From: Hemibagrus wyckioides
Taxonomy: Eukaryota; Chordata; Actinopteri; Siluriformes; Bagridae
Assembly: GCF_019097595.1 (NCBI RefSeq)
Contig: NC_080716.1
Coordinates: forward strand, 15,400,901 to 15,464,900
Direction: 5' to 3'
DNA length: 64,000 nucleotides
Numbering within the stretch: the stretch's first letter is position 1; each line of letters starts with the position of its first letter. Below are positions 8,637 to 19,064 of this stretch, piece by piece. Position numbers and translations under genes: made by a program. Under the pieces are notes generated by a model, which ran no database searches, was not told where the DNA came from, and saw only the letters and a program-made list of their open reading frames with translations.

Positions 8637-11493
8637 ATGCGCACTACTGTTTTCTTCAGCTGTATGGCCTTTCGCCAAGACTTGGAGATAGAAACAAGGG
8701 GAATACGCACACACTTCTGGGATGAGCGAACATATAAAGGTAGAGAAGGAGTAGAGCACTGGCAGCCAGAGGATTTGATTAGGGATAAATTGTGGGCCCT
8801 GACAAAGTTTGACGGACTGTACACCTTACAAAGAACTTTCCCTGACTTAGACTGGTACGAAGCCTTGAGGAAGATTTGGCGCCCCAAGTTGTTGAGTCCT
8901 ATATTGAGAGCACTAGTTGACGCTCCTGAGCCCAGCAGTGTAGCCATCCCAATATTTGATTTCATCAGTGACCCATATAAGGAGGACGATGAACCCCTGG
9001 CAGAGTTATTCCAGCCCAGACCAAGCCAGTACAACTATTGTTCGGGATTGACAGCAACTGTGACAGTAGAACCGCGACTTGTACATTGGGAAAGAGGTTT
9101 TGCAACGTCAGTGCTGATTGATAAGATCAATGCGCTCGGTGAGAAGATAAGAAAGAATCCAGTAAGGCCGAGCTTGACAGTGAAACGAATCAGCGTCGCA
9201 CTGACGTGGTCAGAAGGCAACAGGAATCCAGGAGAGAGAAGTAGCGCATACAGGGCACAACAGGGGTCCATCATGATTGAAGGGAGAAGACAGCCTACAC
9301 CAGTTGACATTATAATAGCGCAACACAAACCTGACGAGAAGTATGTCAGGAAGTGTATGAGAAAATGGCATGACAGGACTCAGGGGAAATGGCAGTGGCC
9401 GGTGGAAGGAACATTTGATGAAAAGGCCTGCTCAGAAGTGAGAGAAATGCTGAGACACTGGAAGCCAAGTAAAGATGATGATGAATCCAGAGGAAAAAAG
9501 TATAGGCGATTAGAGATTCTGGAATGGTTCATGAGAGAAGGAAAGAAGGTCAGAGAAGTGGAAGAAGCGGTGAAGCGAGCGATAAAGAAGGAAGAAGAGC
9601 GGAGTAGAGAGGAGAAAGAAATAGAAAGACCACCGCCAACCTACTGTCCACCACCCAACTACAACGAGCCAATGGTGGGCAGGGAACAAGTGGGAGTGTA
9701 TCCAACCTTAACGGACTGCTATGCCGACTGGACAGGATGGGAAGACGTGGAGATATCAGTCGAAAACCCAATTAAAGGAAAAATTAGAAGGAGCAAAGAA
9801 ACAGGGGGAGATCACAGTGAAAATGAGGAAGAAGGGGAGGCAGAGGAGATACTGCAAAGAGCAAAGAAAGAGAGTGAAGAGTATTTGCAAAAGGGAAAAG
9901 AGTTCACACACTCAACACCAGTGGGGGACAGTGCTGAGAGATATATCTCAACGTGTGCGAGTGGGCCTACAGCGCCCCCCACGCTCCCGGAAGAATGGGA
10001 AAGAGATGAACCAATGAGTGAGGAACAGGGTGTGTATAATCAATCCCGAACAGAAAAGACAACAGGGCCACCGGAAAAACAACCATGTGCTGAATACTGG
10101 CGAGAAGATCCAGAGAGACAGGTTAGAGGAGTACTGTACATAGAGCCAAGGGAAGATGCAATAAAGAGACAGAGGGACACCAGAGAGCAGAAGGTGAGGG
10201 ATAGTGTTCGTAATTTCGCGCAGCAGCTGGAAGACTTAGAAGAGCGCTTACAAAATTCAGTTACAGCGTTGGAGGAGCAGCTGGAACGGGAGCGCACGCG
10301 ACCAAGAACCTTAAGGGACAAGAAGTCATTAAAAGCAATATGTTCCATGGACATTTATGGATATGGTAGGATTAAGCTCACAGCTACCGGAGATGTGTAA
10401 TGGAGGGCAGAGGTGGATTACAAAGTTTGAAGAAAAGACAGCAGGACATACCTTGTCGATTGGAGATGTGAAAGCCATATTAGCCCAAACAATAGGGAAA
10501 GCAAAGACAGCTGAAATACTGGATGAAGCTGGACTAAAAGGAGCAATGGATCTACCAGGCTGGGATGCTATAGCACTGGGGACATGAAGAAATAGGTTGC
10601 GGAATGAAATAAGGAAAACCTACCCCACGAAAATGGACCCAGGACAACTGGAACACATGATTCTGAAGGAAGAAGAAAATGTAGTAAAATTCATTCATGA
10701 TTATCAGAATAAATGGAAGGAAGAGACAGGTGGAACATGGGATGAGACGGACACAAGTAAAGGACTGTTTAAATTAATGCTGAAGAAGTGTCTACCAGAA
10801 CCAGTCCAAACCTCGTTGGATGAGGTGGTCGGTCTAAACTCCATGCCTTGGGATACCTACAAAGCACATGTGATACATTATGTGGAACAATACAGAAAGA
10901 AACAAAAGGACGAGAAAACAGCCTCAGAGGCCCTACTGACACAGCTATATAAAACACAGCTTGGCGAGTTGACAAGAGCTAGACAGAAAGAAAAGGAGAG
11001 AGAAAAAGCAGGAAAAATACAAGCCGCAGTGGTTATCCCAGCAGGCCAAGAACCTGTACAGAATAACCAAATGCTGCCGCAACAAGGACAAACACCACAG
11101 CAACCGCAAATGATGCCACAACCGCAGGTGGCAGCACCAAACTCACAGCATCCACAAAATAGCCAGGTGTACCCAATGACCCAACCCATTAATGTCCACA
11201 TTGGCGGTGCACAAGGAAGATTTAGAGGACACCCAATGAGAGGTCGGTGGCAAGGGAGAAGGCAGCCGTGGGAACGATTTGGATCACCACTGCAGGGATA
11301 TGCGCCGCAGAGCCCTGGAGGGCCCCAAGGACTGAGTTACGCGCAGGCACCCCCCAATCCTCAGTACCAGCAGCCTCAACAACCACTAGAGTGCTGGGGC
11401 TGCGGAGGGAGTGGACACATGAGAAGAGACTGCCCACATATGTATCAGCCCCAGATAGGCCCGGGACTGGGGCCCGCACCAAATTGGAGTTGA
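8637..11493 (+). pseudogene. gag: ERV gag, broken by a frameshift and a stop
   Basis: Possible starts are ATG 8637 and ATG 8664. The frame is open to 10400 and holds a long matrix-like region, then PPPTY and PPPNY late motifs and a YPTL motif (about 9628-9711), then a charged coiled-coil stretch (about residues 500-570). Capsid-like sequence continues in another frame from about 10357, so there is a frameshift at about 10330-10400. A TGA at 10585-10587 interrupts that frame. The rest runs to 11493, with a Q/P-rich region and a single CX2CX4HX4C zinc knuckle (CWGCGGSGHMRRDC) as nucleocapsid. No N-terminal glycine for myristoylation follows either start. Gag would form the core. This copy cannot make full-length Gag. 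Confidence 0.88.
11491..11493 (+). promoter_or_regulatory. gag-pol UGA junction, candidate readthrough site
   Basis: gag ends in TGA and pol continues in the same frame (ATG 11524 lies 30 nt on). In gamma- and epsilonretroviruses gag and pol share a frame and pol is made by stop-codon readthrough, usually of UAG. A UGA here would be a variant. The downstream sequence is purine-rich (AGAAGCCAGAGGGGGAG). Confidence 0.5.
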
Positions 11494-11523
11494 AACGGCC
11501 CTGAGAAGCCAGAGGGGGAGAAT

Positions 11524-14500
11524 ATGCAGTATGCCACTACACTGCATCCGCAACAGGAACCAACTGTCATGGTAACACTCAATAATGAGCGTCCTTTTCC
11601 ATTCATGATTGACACAGGTGCCACATATTCATGCATAGGGCGCGAAGGCTCGAATCTCCCTCTCGCTCGGAAGACCATCAAAACAACAGGCTTCTCAGGG
11701 ATCTCACAGATCTTGCATTTCACAGAGCCTCAGATACTAACATTAGAAGACACCACCATTGTGGCACCACTTTTGTACTCGCCCTCTACACCAGTCAATT
11801 TAATGGGGCGAGATCTTTTGTGTAAATTTAAGGCCAGAATTCAGTGCAGTCCTACAGGCCTCTGGGTAACATTCCCAGACAGAACCACAGCAGAACAATA
11901 TCTCATGGCTGGGACGCAGGCAGACACAGAGTGTAGCACAGTGTATTGGCTACAGAACGACAATCCCTCATTATCAGAGTTGCAGGCCAGCTATTTACAG
12001 TGGAAGCCATGGATACAGGCTATGCGGCCGGATTACACCGAACCTAAGAGCCCGTTGCACTGTACTATGTGTTTTGACCCTGACAGTACCAATGAAGAAT
12101 ATGCAACACTATGGTCAGACATGTTGGAAGGAAAACTGTTTGACGTGGTGACAACAGACATCTTCGTGGGCCCTCAAGGGGTGGCGGCGGCAGTTCAGCT
12201 ACCCAATAACTTGAAGAGCTGGTACCAGATTACAAACTCAATACCACACATCACACTGATGGTAGCAGGAGGCTATGAATCGAAAGACCTGGGACCAATG
12301 CTCAAAGAAACTAGCCAGGTGCTGGAATGGAAGCCAACCATCAATCAGTACATGCACACCTCACCGGATGGAAAATTTATGCGCATTTCTCAAAAAGGCA
12401 CAGACACCTTAAGAGCCACACAAACCTTGATAGAAAAGAAAGTGTCACCTACCTATCAATTACCACTTTCAGATGACAAAGACATCGCACCAGATAAACA
12501 ATCGGATACAGAAACTGAAGAGCTGTTAGCCACAATTCCAAGTGTGCTCTGGACTCAGCACTCTACAGACATAGGACTCATAAAGTCAGCAGGACAGGTT
12601 TTGATAAAACTTAAACCTAATGTCAGGTACCCGTATCAGAAACAATATCCAGTAACACCACAGGCTCAGGCAGGGATAGGACCCACACTCGAGGGGTTAT
12701 TGGAGGCAGGGGTTCTAATACCAACACATAGCCGCTGCAACACTCCAATATTCCCAGTTAGAAAACCAAACTCAGATAAGTGGCGACTTGTGCATGATTC
12801 ACGTGCTATTAACCATATAGTTGAGGCAGAAGCGCCCATAGTCCCAGATCCACATACGTTACTCTCCAACATCCCAGGCAATACTAAGTGGTACACGGTC
12901 ATTGATTTGTGTTCTGCATTTTTCAGTATTCCACTGCATCCAGATTCACAACATTTGTTTGCGTTCACGTATAACGGCCAACAGTACACATACACGAGAT
13001 TGCCCCAGGGCTATTGTGAAAGCCCATCAATTTTTAATCAAATTGTGGCTAGGGATCTAGCTTCATTGGATATTGATAGTCTTCTCCTGACATATGTTGA
13101 TGACATCTTGATTTGTAGCCCAACTAAAGAACAGTGCCAGGCAGACTCCCTAAAAGTATTGAGACTCTTAGCAGAAAACGGACACAAGGTGAGCAAGGAA
13201 AAGTTACAGTTCTGCAAACAGGAAGTAGAATATCTAGGAAGAGTTTTGCATGGCACTAGTCGTAAGCTGTCGCCTACGCATCTAGAGGCGGTCCGTAAAG
13301 CCCCGAAACCGCAAACGGTTGGACAGATGTTGTCTTTCTTGGGTATGGTTGGTTATAGCAGACAGTGGATAGTAGATTTTGCATTGAAGGTAGCTCCACT
13401 ACGTGCGTTGATAAAAGCAGCTGATCAGAAGAAAGCTGCATTGGTTTGGATGACGGAGGCCGTTGCAGCTTTCGAAATGCTGCAGGAGGATCTTTGTACA
13501 GCACCAGCGCTGGCGAGTCCTGATTACGGTAAGCCATTCTTCCTGTATGTATCAGAAAAACGAGGCTTCGCTAATGCCGTGTTAACTCAGCAACAGGGAC
13601 CAGGCAAGCAGCCTGTTGCTTACTTTAGCTGCAGGCTAGACAACATTGAGAGTGGAATGCCGCCGTGTTATCGTGGATTAGCAGCAGCAGCCTTTGCGTA
13701 TCAAAAGGCGTCAACCATTACAATGGGCCATCCTACTATACTGTACACTACACATGCGTTACACGCCCTGCTTACCAGTCCGACATTTGTGATAACTCAT
13801 GCGCGGAAGACGGGTTACGACGTAATTCTCTCTTCACCAGAATTGACTATTCAAATATGCCAGACAGTTAATCCAGCTGATAGAATGATGACCCCATTGG
13901 ATGGTGAACCGCACGATTGTCAGCAAGTTTCAGCCACATACTCTAAAGCGCGTCAAGACCTTGAAAATCAACCTTTGCCACATTCGGATGTAACCTTTTT
14001 TGTTGATGGCTCGTGCTTTAGAGGCCCAGACGGGAACTTGGCGGGTTACGCCATAGTAGCGCCCAGTAATGATTTGACTAGCTTTGTTACTGTTCAGTCT
14101 ACGGTTGTTTCTCAACCATGTTCTGCACAATTGGCTGAGTTAAAAGCGCTCGCCGCAGCTTGTAAGCTAGCTGCAGGGAAATCTTGTACTATTTTCACGG
14201 ATTCTCAGTATGCTTATGGTGTGTGTCATTACTTTGGCCCTACATGGGCCCAGAGAGGGTTATTGAGAGCAGATGGCTCTCCTATGACGCATGGAATGGC
14301 CATAACTGATTTGTTGCATGCTATTACTCTGCCAGCTAAACTAGCCATCGTCAAATGTTCAGCGCACAAAACAGATGGTTCTTTTGTTACCAGTGGAAAC
14401 ACTGCAGCAGATGAGGCAGCAAAATCAGCAGCTTTAGGACATACCAACATTATGCTTGTGACGGACTCTGAAGGCGATGACTACCCAGAAACGGACTTAA

Positions 14501-15528
14501 CCTCCTTAGCCGCAGTGCAAAACTCGGCCTCAGTGTATGAGATATCTAAGTGGATAAAAAGGGGGGCGGTTAAGAATGCACGAACAGGCGTATGGCGTGG
14601 TCCTCAGGGACATTTTGTGGCTCCTCTCTCAGTTCTCACATCGTTGATTAATGATGCGCATGGCTTGAGCCATTGCGCAAGGGGGGAAGTGATCAAACGG
14701 ATTCAAAGGTGGTCTCCATATTTAGCTCAGATGGTTGATCACAGGTTAGCACATTGTGAAATATGCGCAGAATACAACAACAGGAAAAGTTTTACTGCCC
14801 CAATAGGTCATATACCAGAGCCAGACGGACCATTCAGGCATCTGATCATTGACTTCATGGATATGGCTGAGGTGAAGGAGAAGAAAAGGTATGTTTTGGT
14901 GGTGGAGGATAGGTTTAGTAGATGGGTGGAGGCGCACCCAACAGCTAAAGCAGATGCAGATTCAGTGGCTAAATTTTTGTGTCGCGAGGTGATTCCAAGG
15001 TTTGGTATTCCTGATAAGATCAGCTCAGACAGTGGTACTCACTTTGTGAACAATGTGATTCGAAGAGTGTTCCAGTATTTAAGAATACGACACAGATTGG
15101 GCTGTGTCTATCACCCACAGTCGCAGGGAATGGTGGAAAGGGCCAATGGAACATTAAAAGCGAAGCTGGCAAAAATTTGTGAAGCTGGAAAAATGAATTG
15201 GGTGCAAGCTTTGCCATTAGCACTGATGAGCATGAGAATGCAAACTAATCGAATGACGCATTTAACCCCGCAGGAAATGCTTACAGGACGACCTATGCCT
15301 GTGCCTTATCTACGAGGGCCCTATAAGGGCCCTTCGCTGGAGCAGCTTGAAAGTGAGCTTGGCAACTATGTGAAGCACTTGACTGAAATACACCGAGCTA
15401 TATTCCAACAGGTGAAAGGTGCTACGGAGAGAAGGACGAGCGAAATTGACGAGGAGCTGAGGACTGTGAAACCAGGAGACTGGGTGTATGTCAAGGTCTT
15501 CAAGAGAAGATGGAATGAGCCCAGATGA
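11524..15528 (+). CDS. pol: ERV pol: protease, RT, RNase H, integrase (C-terminus cut)
   Basis: A 1334-codon frame. The aspartic protease has DTGA with D30. Residues about 120-330 are an unusual linker with HCT (H179) and HIT (H242). The RT follows, with LPQGYCESPSIFNQ and YVDD (524-527), then RNase H with FFVDGS (D828) and TDSQYAYG. The integrase has an HHCC finger (H1046, H1050, C1078, C1081) and catalytic D1110, D1169 and E1205 in D,D(35)E spacing. The TGA at 15526-15528 is premature. The same frame stays open to 15889-15891 and begins with a GPY/F-like GPLKVVLATPTAVKV, so the integrase C-terminal domain is cut off. The full frame would overlap env by about 60 nt, as in gammaretroviruses. 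Confidence 0.95.
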   Translation: MQYATTLHPQQEPTVMVTLNNERPFPFMIDTGATYSCIGREGSNLPLARKTIKTTGFSGISQILHFTEPQILTLEDTTIVAPLLYSPSTPVNLMGRDLLCKFKARIQCSPTGLWVTFPDRTTAEQYLMAGTQADTECSTVYWLQNDNPSLSELQASYLQWKPWIQAMRPDYTEPKSPLHCTMCFDPDSTNEEYATLWSDMLEGKLFDVVTTDIFVGPQGVAAAVQLPNNLKSWYQITNSIPHITLMVAGGYESKDLGPMLKETSQVLEWKPTINQYMHTSPDGKFMRISQKGTDTLRATQTLIEKKVSPTYQLPLSDDKDIAPDKQSDTETEELLATIPSVLWTQHSTDIGLIKSAGQVLIKLKPNVRYPYQKQYPVTPQAQAGIGPTLEGLLEAGVLIPTHSRCNTPIFPVRKPNSDKWRLVHDSRAINHIVEAEAPIVPDPHTLLSNIPGNTKWYTVIDLCSAFFSIPLHPDSQHLFAFTYNGQQYTYTRLPQGYCESPSIFNQIVARDLASLDIDSLLLTYVDDILICSPTKEQCQADSLKVLRLLAENGHKVSKEKLQFCKQEVEYLGRVLHGTSRKLSPTHLEAVRKAPKPQTVGQMLSFLGMVGYSRQWIVDFALKVAPLRALIKAADQKKAALVWMTEAVAAFEMLQEDLCTAPALASPDYGKPFFLYVSEKRGFANAVLTQQQGPGKQPVAYFSCRLDNIESGMPPCYRGLAAAAFAYQKASTITMGHPTILYTTHALHALLTSPTFVITHARKTGYDVILSSPELTIQICQTVNPADRMMTPLDGEPHDCQQVSATYSKARQDLENQPLPHSDVTFFVDGSCFRGPDGNLAGYAIVAPSNDLTSFVTVQSTVVSQPCSAQLAELKALAAACKLAAGKSCTIFTDSQYAYGVCHYFGPTWAQRGLLRADGSPMTHGMAITDLLHAITLPAKLAIVKCSAHKTDGSFVTSGNTAADEAAKSAALGHTNIMLVTDSEGDDYPETDLTSLAAVQNSASVYEISKWIKRGAVKNARTGVWRGPQGHFVAPLSVLTSLINDAHGLSHCARGEVIKRIQRWSPYLAQMVDHRLAHCEICAEYNNRKSFTAPIGHIPEPDGPFRHLIIDFMDMAEVKEKKRYVLVVEDRFSRWVEAHPTAKADADSVAKFLCREVIPRFGIPDKISSDSGTHFVNNVIRRVFQYLRIRHRLGCVYHPQSQGMVERANGTLKAKLAKICEAGKMNWVQALPLALMSMRMQTNRMTHLTPQEMLTGRPMPVPYLRGPYKGPSLEQLESELGNYVKHLTEIHRAIFQQVKGATERRTSEIDEELRTVKPGDWVYVKVFKRRWNEPR

Positions 15529-15832
15529 GTTGGACCACTAAAAGTTGTCTTAGCTACTCCAACAGCCGTAAAGGTCGAAGGTAAGACTGCTTGGTTTCAT
15601 CTAAATCACTGTTGCAGAGCACCAGATCCAGGGGCTGGAGCGAGACGTGAAAGAGCGCAGGAGCAGGATCCACTGATAAGGGAATTCGAGACGCGAAGGC
15701 GTGATCCAGCTGTTCCCACCTCACAACCCCCTTTGGCACAAGCGCCACACCCGCAGAGCCAGGAGTATCAACCGTGGGAGAGTCCAGCAGAACAAGAAGA
15801 AGACGACCCAAGGGAAGGGCCTTCACAACACG

Positions 15833-17494
15833 ATGTGGGAGATACAGGACCTGCCTATAGAACTAGAGCCCATGCACGGCGAGAACACTGAAAGAGAAGA
15901 GAGAGAGAGGAACGATGAGCAAGAAATAAATGAAGAGGAAGGAAACGGTGATCGAATCAACAGAATGGACTGGGGCTTATTGGTACTTGTAATAATAGCA
16001 CTGCTGTGTATAGGACTATGGACATACACACTTATACGAGTCTTTGGTGATGATGAACAAATGAATGATGAAACTGGGGGAATACATTATATTGAGCAAT
16101 CGCCAACAACACTGCCCAGAGTACGCAGAGACACTGCACAGGCAATGAGCCTCATGAGTAGACTAGACCAGGAGTTGTGGACAAACAACTTGTTTTACCA
16201 ATGGCTAAGTTACACAGCACACGAAGCAGGAAACACCTCGTGCATAGTGTGCCATGACAGGACATCGCGAGCTCCCAGAGTTTTTCCAACGAGAGGACCA
16301 GAAGGTTGTAACAGCACCAAGCACAACCTACGCCACCTATGCCCATTCGTTTGTCTTATGCATTCTATCTCATGTGCTTACGGCCCAACCAGGTTGAAGA
16401 AGTTGAATAGCACCTGTGAGTATGCGGAGATCGGGACTGAGGGACATCCGCCCATCAGAGTGAGTGAGCGTCAGGGACAGAGATACCCATTCTGTGTATG
16501 TTCAAACGGATCACAGGTGTTTGTCGGCAACATTTCTAAAGACTGTGACATGACGACAGATACAAAAGGATTGAAGATTACCGTGTGGAGACAGTGGAAG
16601 AAGGACTATATTGATCCGAACCAGCCTGACCTATCTAATGGGACTAGGCCGCTGGCTGATGTATTCTGGTATTGTGGATATAGTTTTGCTAGGCAGACCC
16701 TGCCACCCGGATGGGGAGGATGCTGTGCAACAGTGGTGCTGACAGGAAAACTAACTGTGCTGCAAGAAAAGGAGATTAATGCATCAGGTCGATGAATTAA
16801 GCGCGACTTGGAACGATTTGACAGGAGCAGTGGGGTTTATGTGGATTGGAGAGGGGTTCTGGTGGGAGTCCCTGATGAACATGCTGCCATTGGTCGACCA
16901 GGAGCAGGAGCACTGACCTTTTTCTTGCCATGGGCACAGATTGGTAAAAACGTGAGATGGATTAACTACATTTGGTACAATCAACAAAGGTTCATGAACT
17001 ACACAATACAAGCATTGGATTTGATTCAAGAACAACTACATGCAACATCTACCATGGCCTTACAGAACAGGCTTATCCTGGACACCATGAGAGCCCCGGA
17101 AGAAGGAGTGTGTACTATGTTTGGAGACCAATGTTGTACTTACATTCCAATGCACACTGGTCCAGAGGGTAACCTGAGTAAAATATTGAGGCAGATGAAA
17201 GATCTTAGAGATGAGCACGTAGAAAACACATATAAACCAACAAATGATTGGCTGGCATGGTTGTTCTCCTCAAATTGGAGAGCCGTCATACTTAGGATAG
17301 GAACATTTGTAGGTGTGGTTTTGGTGATACTTGCAGTTCTGTTGTGTTGTGTAGTTCCACTACTGCGTTCCATGATTACACAGATGACGCACACATTGTT
17401 TGGCCAATATGTTCAGATGACACATGAGATTGAGTCTCCGTTTAAACCCAGCAATGGCAGTGATGAATTGGACTTAATAAAGATGATTGCATAA
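15833..17494 (+). pseudogene. env: ERV env, interrupted near the SU/TM boundary
   Basis: The first ATG in frame is 15833. A hydrophilic acidic leader of about 44 residues precedes a long hydrophobic span (about 15965-16045, LLVLVIIALLCIGLW) and then a furin-type RVRR (16118-16129). SU has several N-glycosylation sequons. A TGA at 16793-16795 interrupts the frame, and a basic IKRD site follows just after it. The TM part (16808-17494) has CTMFGDQCC (CX6CC, 17111-17137), the hallmark of gamma-type Env with covalently linked SU/TM. It also has a membrane anchor at about 17276-17377 and a cytoplasmic tail of about 39 residues. Env would mediate entry, but this copy makes no complete protein. The long cytoplasmic leader recalls foamy and epsilon viruses. 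Confidence 0.88.
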
Positions 17495-17916
17495 TGGAGG
17501 GGGATTGGAGGCATATATGGAGGTATTTATGGGGTAGGTTGTTGAAAAACGATTTGGGGGAGTGGGAGCCAAATGTAGGATTGCTAGAGTACCCTTTTAT
17601 AGACAGACGTACATCGGTGAGGGAGATTTACGCAGACAGGATGTATATCACAGAGATACAAACATTCGCATACACTCCGAGGCAGACAGCGCAGTTACCT
17701 ATTGTGGTAGAACATGCACATTATAGTGTAGAACGGTTACTTAATCTAGCGTACAGGAGGAAGAGAAGGTTCGGAATATGGATAGGCGTTCCTCTTAGAA
17801 AGAGGGTAGAGGTCATTACAGTCAAGTTAGGAGAAGACGTATTGTGGACCAATGTTCCTAGACGAATGATGGAGCTGCTGAGATCCTTGCCGTTCCAATC
17901 ATCGGGCGGGGGCTAA
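17494..17916 (+). CDS. ERV post-env ORF, 140 residues, unknown accessory protein
   Basis: An ATG frame whose A is the last base of the env stop (TAATG, 17492-17496), an arrangement that allows termination-reinitiation. It starts MEGDWRHIWRYLWGRLLKN and ends LPFQSSGGG. It is basic (RRKRRFG near residue 88) and tryptophan-rich at the N-terminus, with no signal peptide or membrane span. I do not recognise a family, and I see no convincing similarity to the leader ORF at 7809-8213. Complex retroviruses carry regulatory genes at this position (orfA and orfB in epsilonretroviruses). It is open, unlike gag, pol and env. Confidence 0.6.
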   Translation: MEGDWRHIWRYLWGRLLKNDLGEWEPNVGLLEYPFIDRRTSVREIYADRMYITEIQTFAYTPRQTAQLPIVVEHAHYSVERLLNLAYRRKRRFGIWIGVPLRKRVEVITVKLGEDVLWTNVPRRMMELLRSLPFQSSGGG

Positions 17917-19051
17917 GTGATGTGCTAGTAACCTCTCCTTAGCCCCCCAACGGCCCCTCTACGTGGCGCAAAGTCACATGGGCAGAAGAACAACAGGGGA
18001 CGTCATAAAAGGATGTGGGTTATGTTATGTCGGCGTGTCGTATTATATTGTGTTTTAAGTCACTAATGTTTATGCATGCAACACTATTATCATTTACGTG
18101 TGTTTTGAAATACTACTGATGAAAAAGCGTAATCAGCTTCTTATATGAATCTATCCGTATGCCGAGTGTCAAATGTGCCGGAATCACTGGAGAAGTCTTA
18201 TAATGACTACTGAATGATTGAATGTTACTCATTTATGCATCTTAATGACAACTGCTGATTTATGGTTAAAGGGAACATAATAATAACGATTCAGGCTTAT
18301 TGATCGTGTGGGAATGAATGGTAGACATTACTGAATGTGTTATAAACATAGGGTTAGTTGATACTTAATGTTTGCACACTTGAAGCTCTCTGCAGGTACA
18401 GTGGCTGGGTAGGCAAGGTGATGAGATCGCGAGAGTGACTGAGGACAGAGTGACTGAGGTTCCAATTTGGCTCATGGTACAGATCCCAGCAATGCCCTAA
18501 TGAAGAATTAAGAGAAGACAGACCAGCAACACAAAAGCCACACCAGAGTCAGAGGTGTTGAGCAAAGGGAAAGCTGCTACCCGGAAAAAAAAACAGGGGG
18601 CAGCCGGTGACCAGAGAAGAAGGCCGGTTAGCCAAAGACGGGTAAGATCTCACTGGGTGGGACAACCTAAGGCAGGCACGGTCGTGCTGCTGGTCACCGG
18701 GTGTGAAACGGAAACAACGTGGATTGCGTGTAACCAGGGGAATACCTGGTGAGTAGGGTTGGGATCCAGGTAGGTATGAAATTGATTGGCGAATGTGAGA
18801 GAACGAGTGAGGTGGGTGATAGCAAGACTGAGAAGAACTACATGCAGTGGTACCTGCACAGAGCTTGGAGTACTTATTACATTCCTTAACGAGTATATAA
18901 TCCAAATGCAATTGTTTACTAGCACAATGATAGTAGTAAAACACTGAAAAACGAATCATATGAGTATATAATCCTTGTGCTGATTTATGTACGTATATAA
19001 GGCATGTGTGCATAGCGTCTGAACAAGTTGAGTGTGTTGTGACTTGAGTCA
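17917..19051 (+). other. ERV region between accessory ORF and 3' LTR
   Basis: About 1.1 kb. Near 18000, GACGTCATAAAAGG combines a CRE-like and a TATA-like motif and could be an internal promoter, as foamy viruses have one in env. An acceptor-like GAAGCTCTCTGCAG ends near 18396. A frame open from 18504 to 18752, without a clear ATG, encodes a basic stretch (ATRKKKQGAAGDQRRRP) that could be a spliced coding exon or chance. A GT-rich donor-like GGGTAAGAT occurs inside it. Confidence 0.35.
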
Positions 19052-19064
19052 CAAAAGGGGGGAA
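19052..19064 (+). promoter_or_regulatory. Polypurine tract
   Basis: An A/G run, AAAAGGGGGGAA, directly before the 3' LTR start (TGTGGG at 19065). It would prime plus-strand DNA synthesis. Confidence 0.85.

Noticed and set aside
9721..10017. Overlapping 98-codon plus ORF inside gag
   Set aside because: A basic, low-complexity alternative frame of the Lys/Glu-rich gag region with no independent support.
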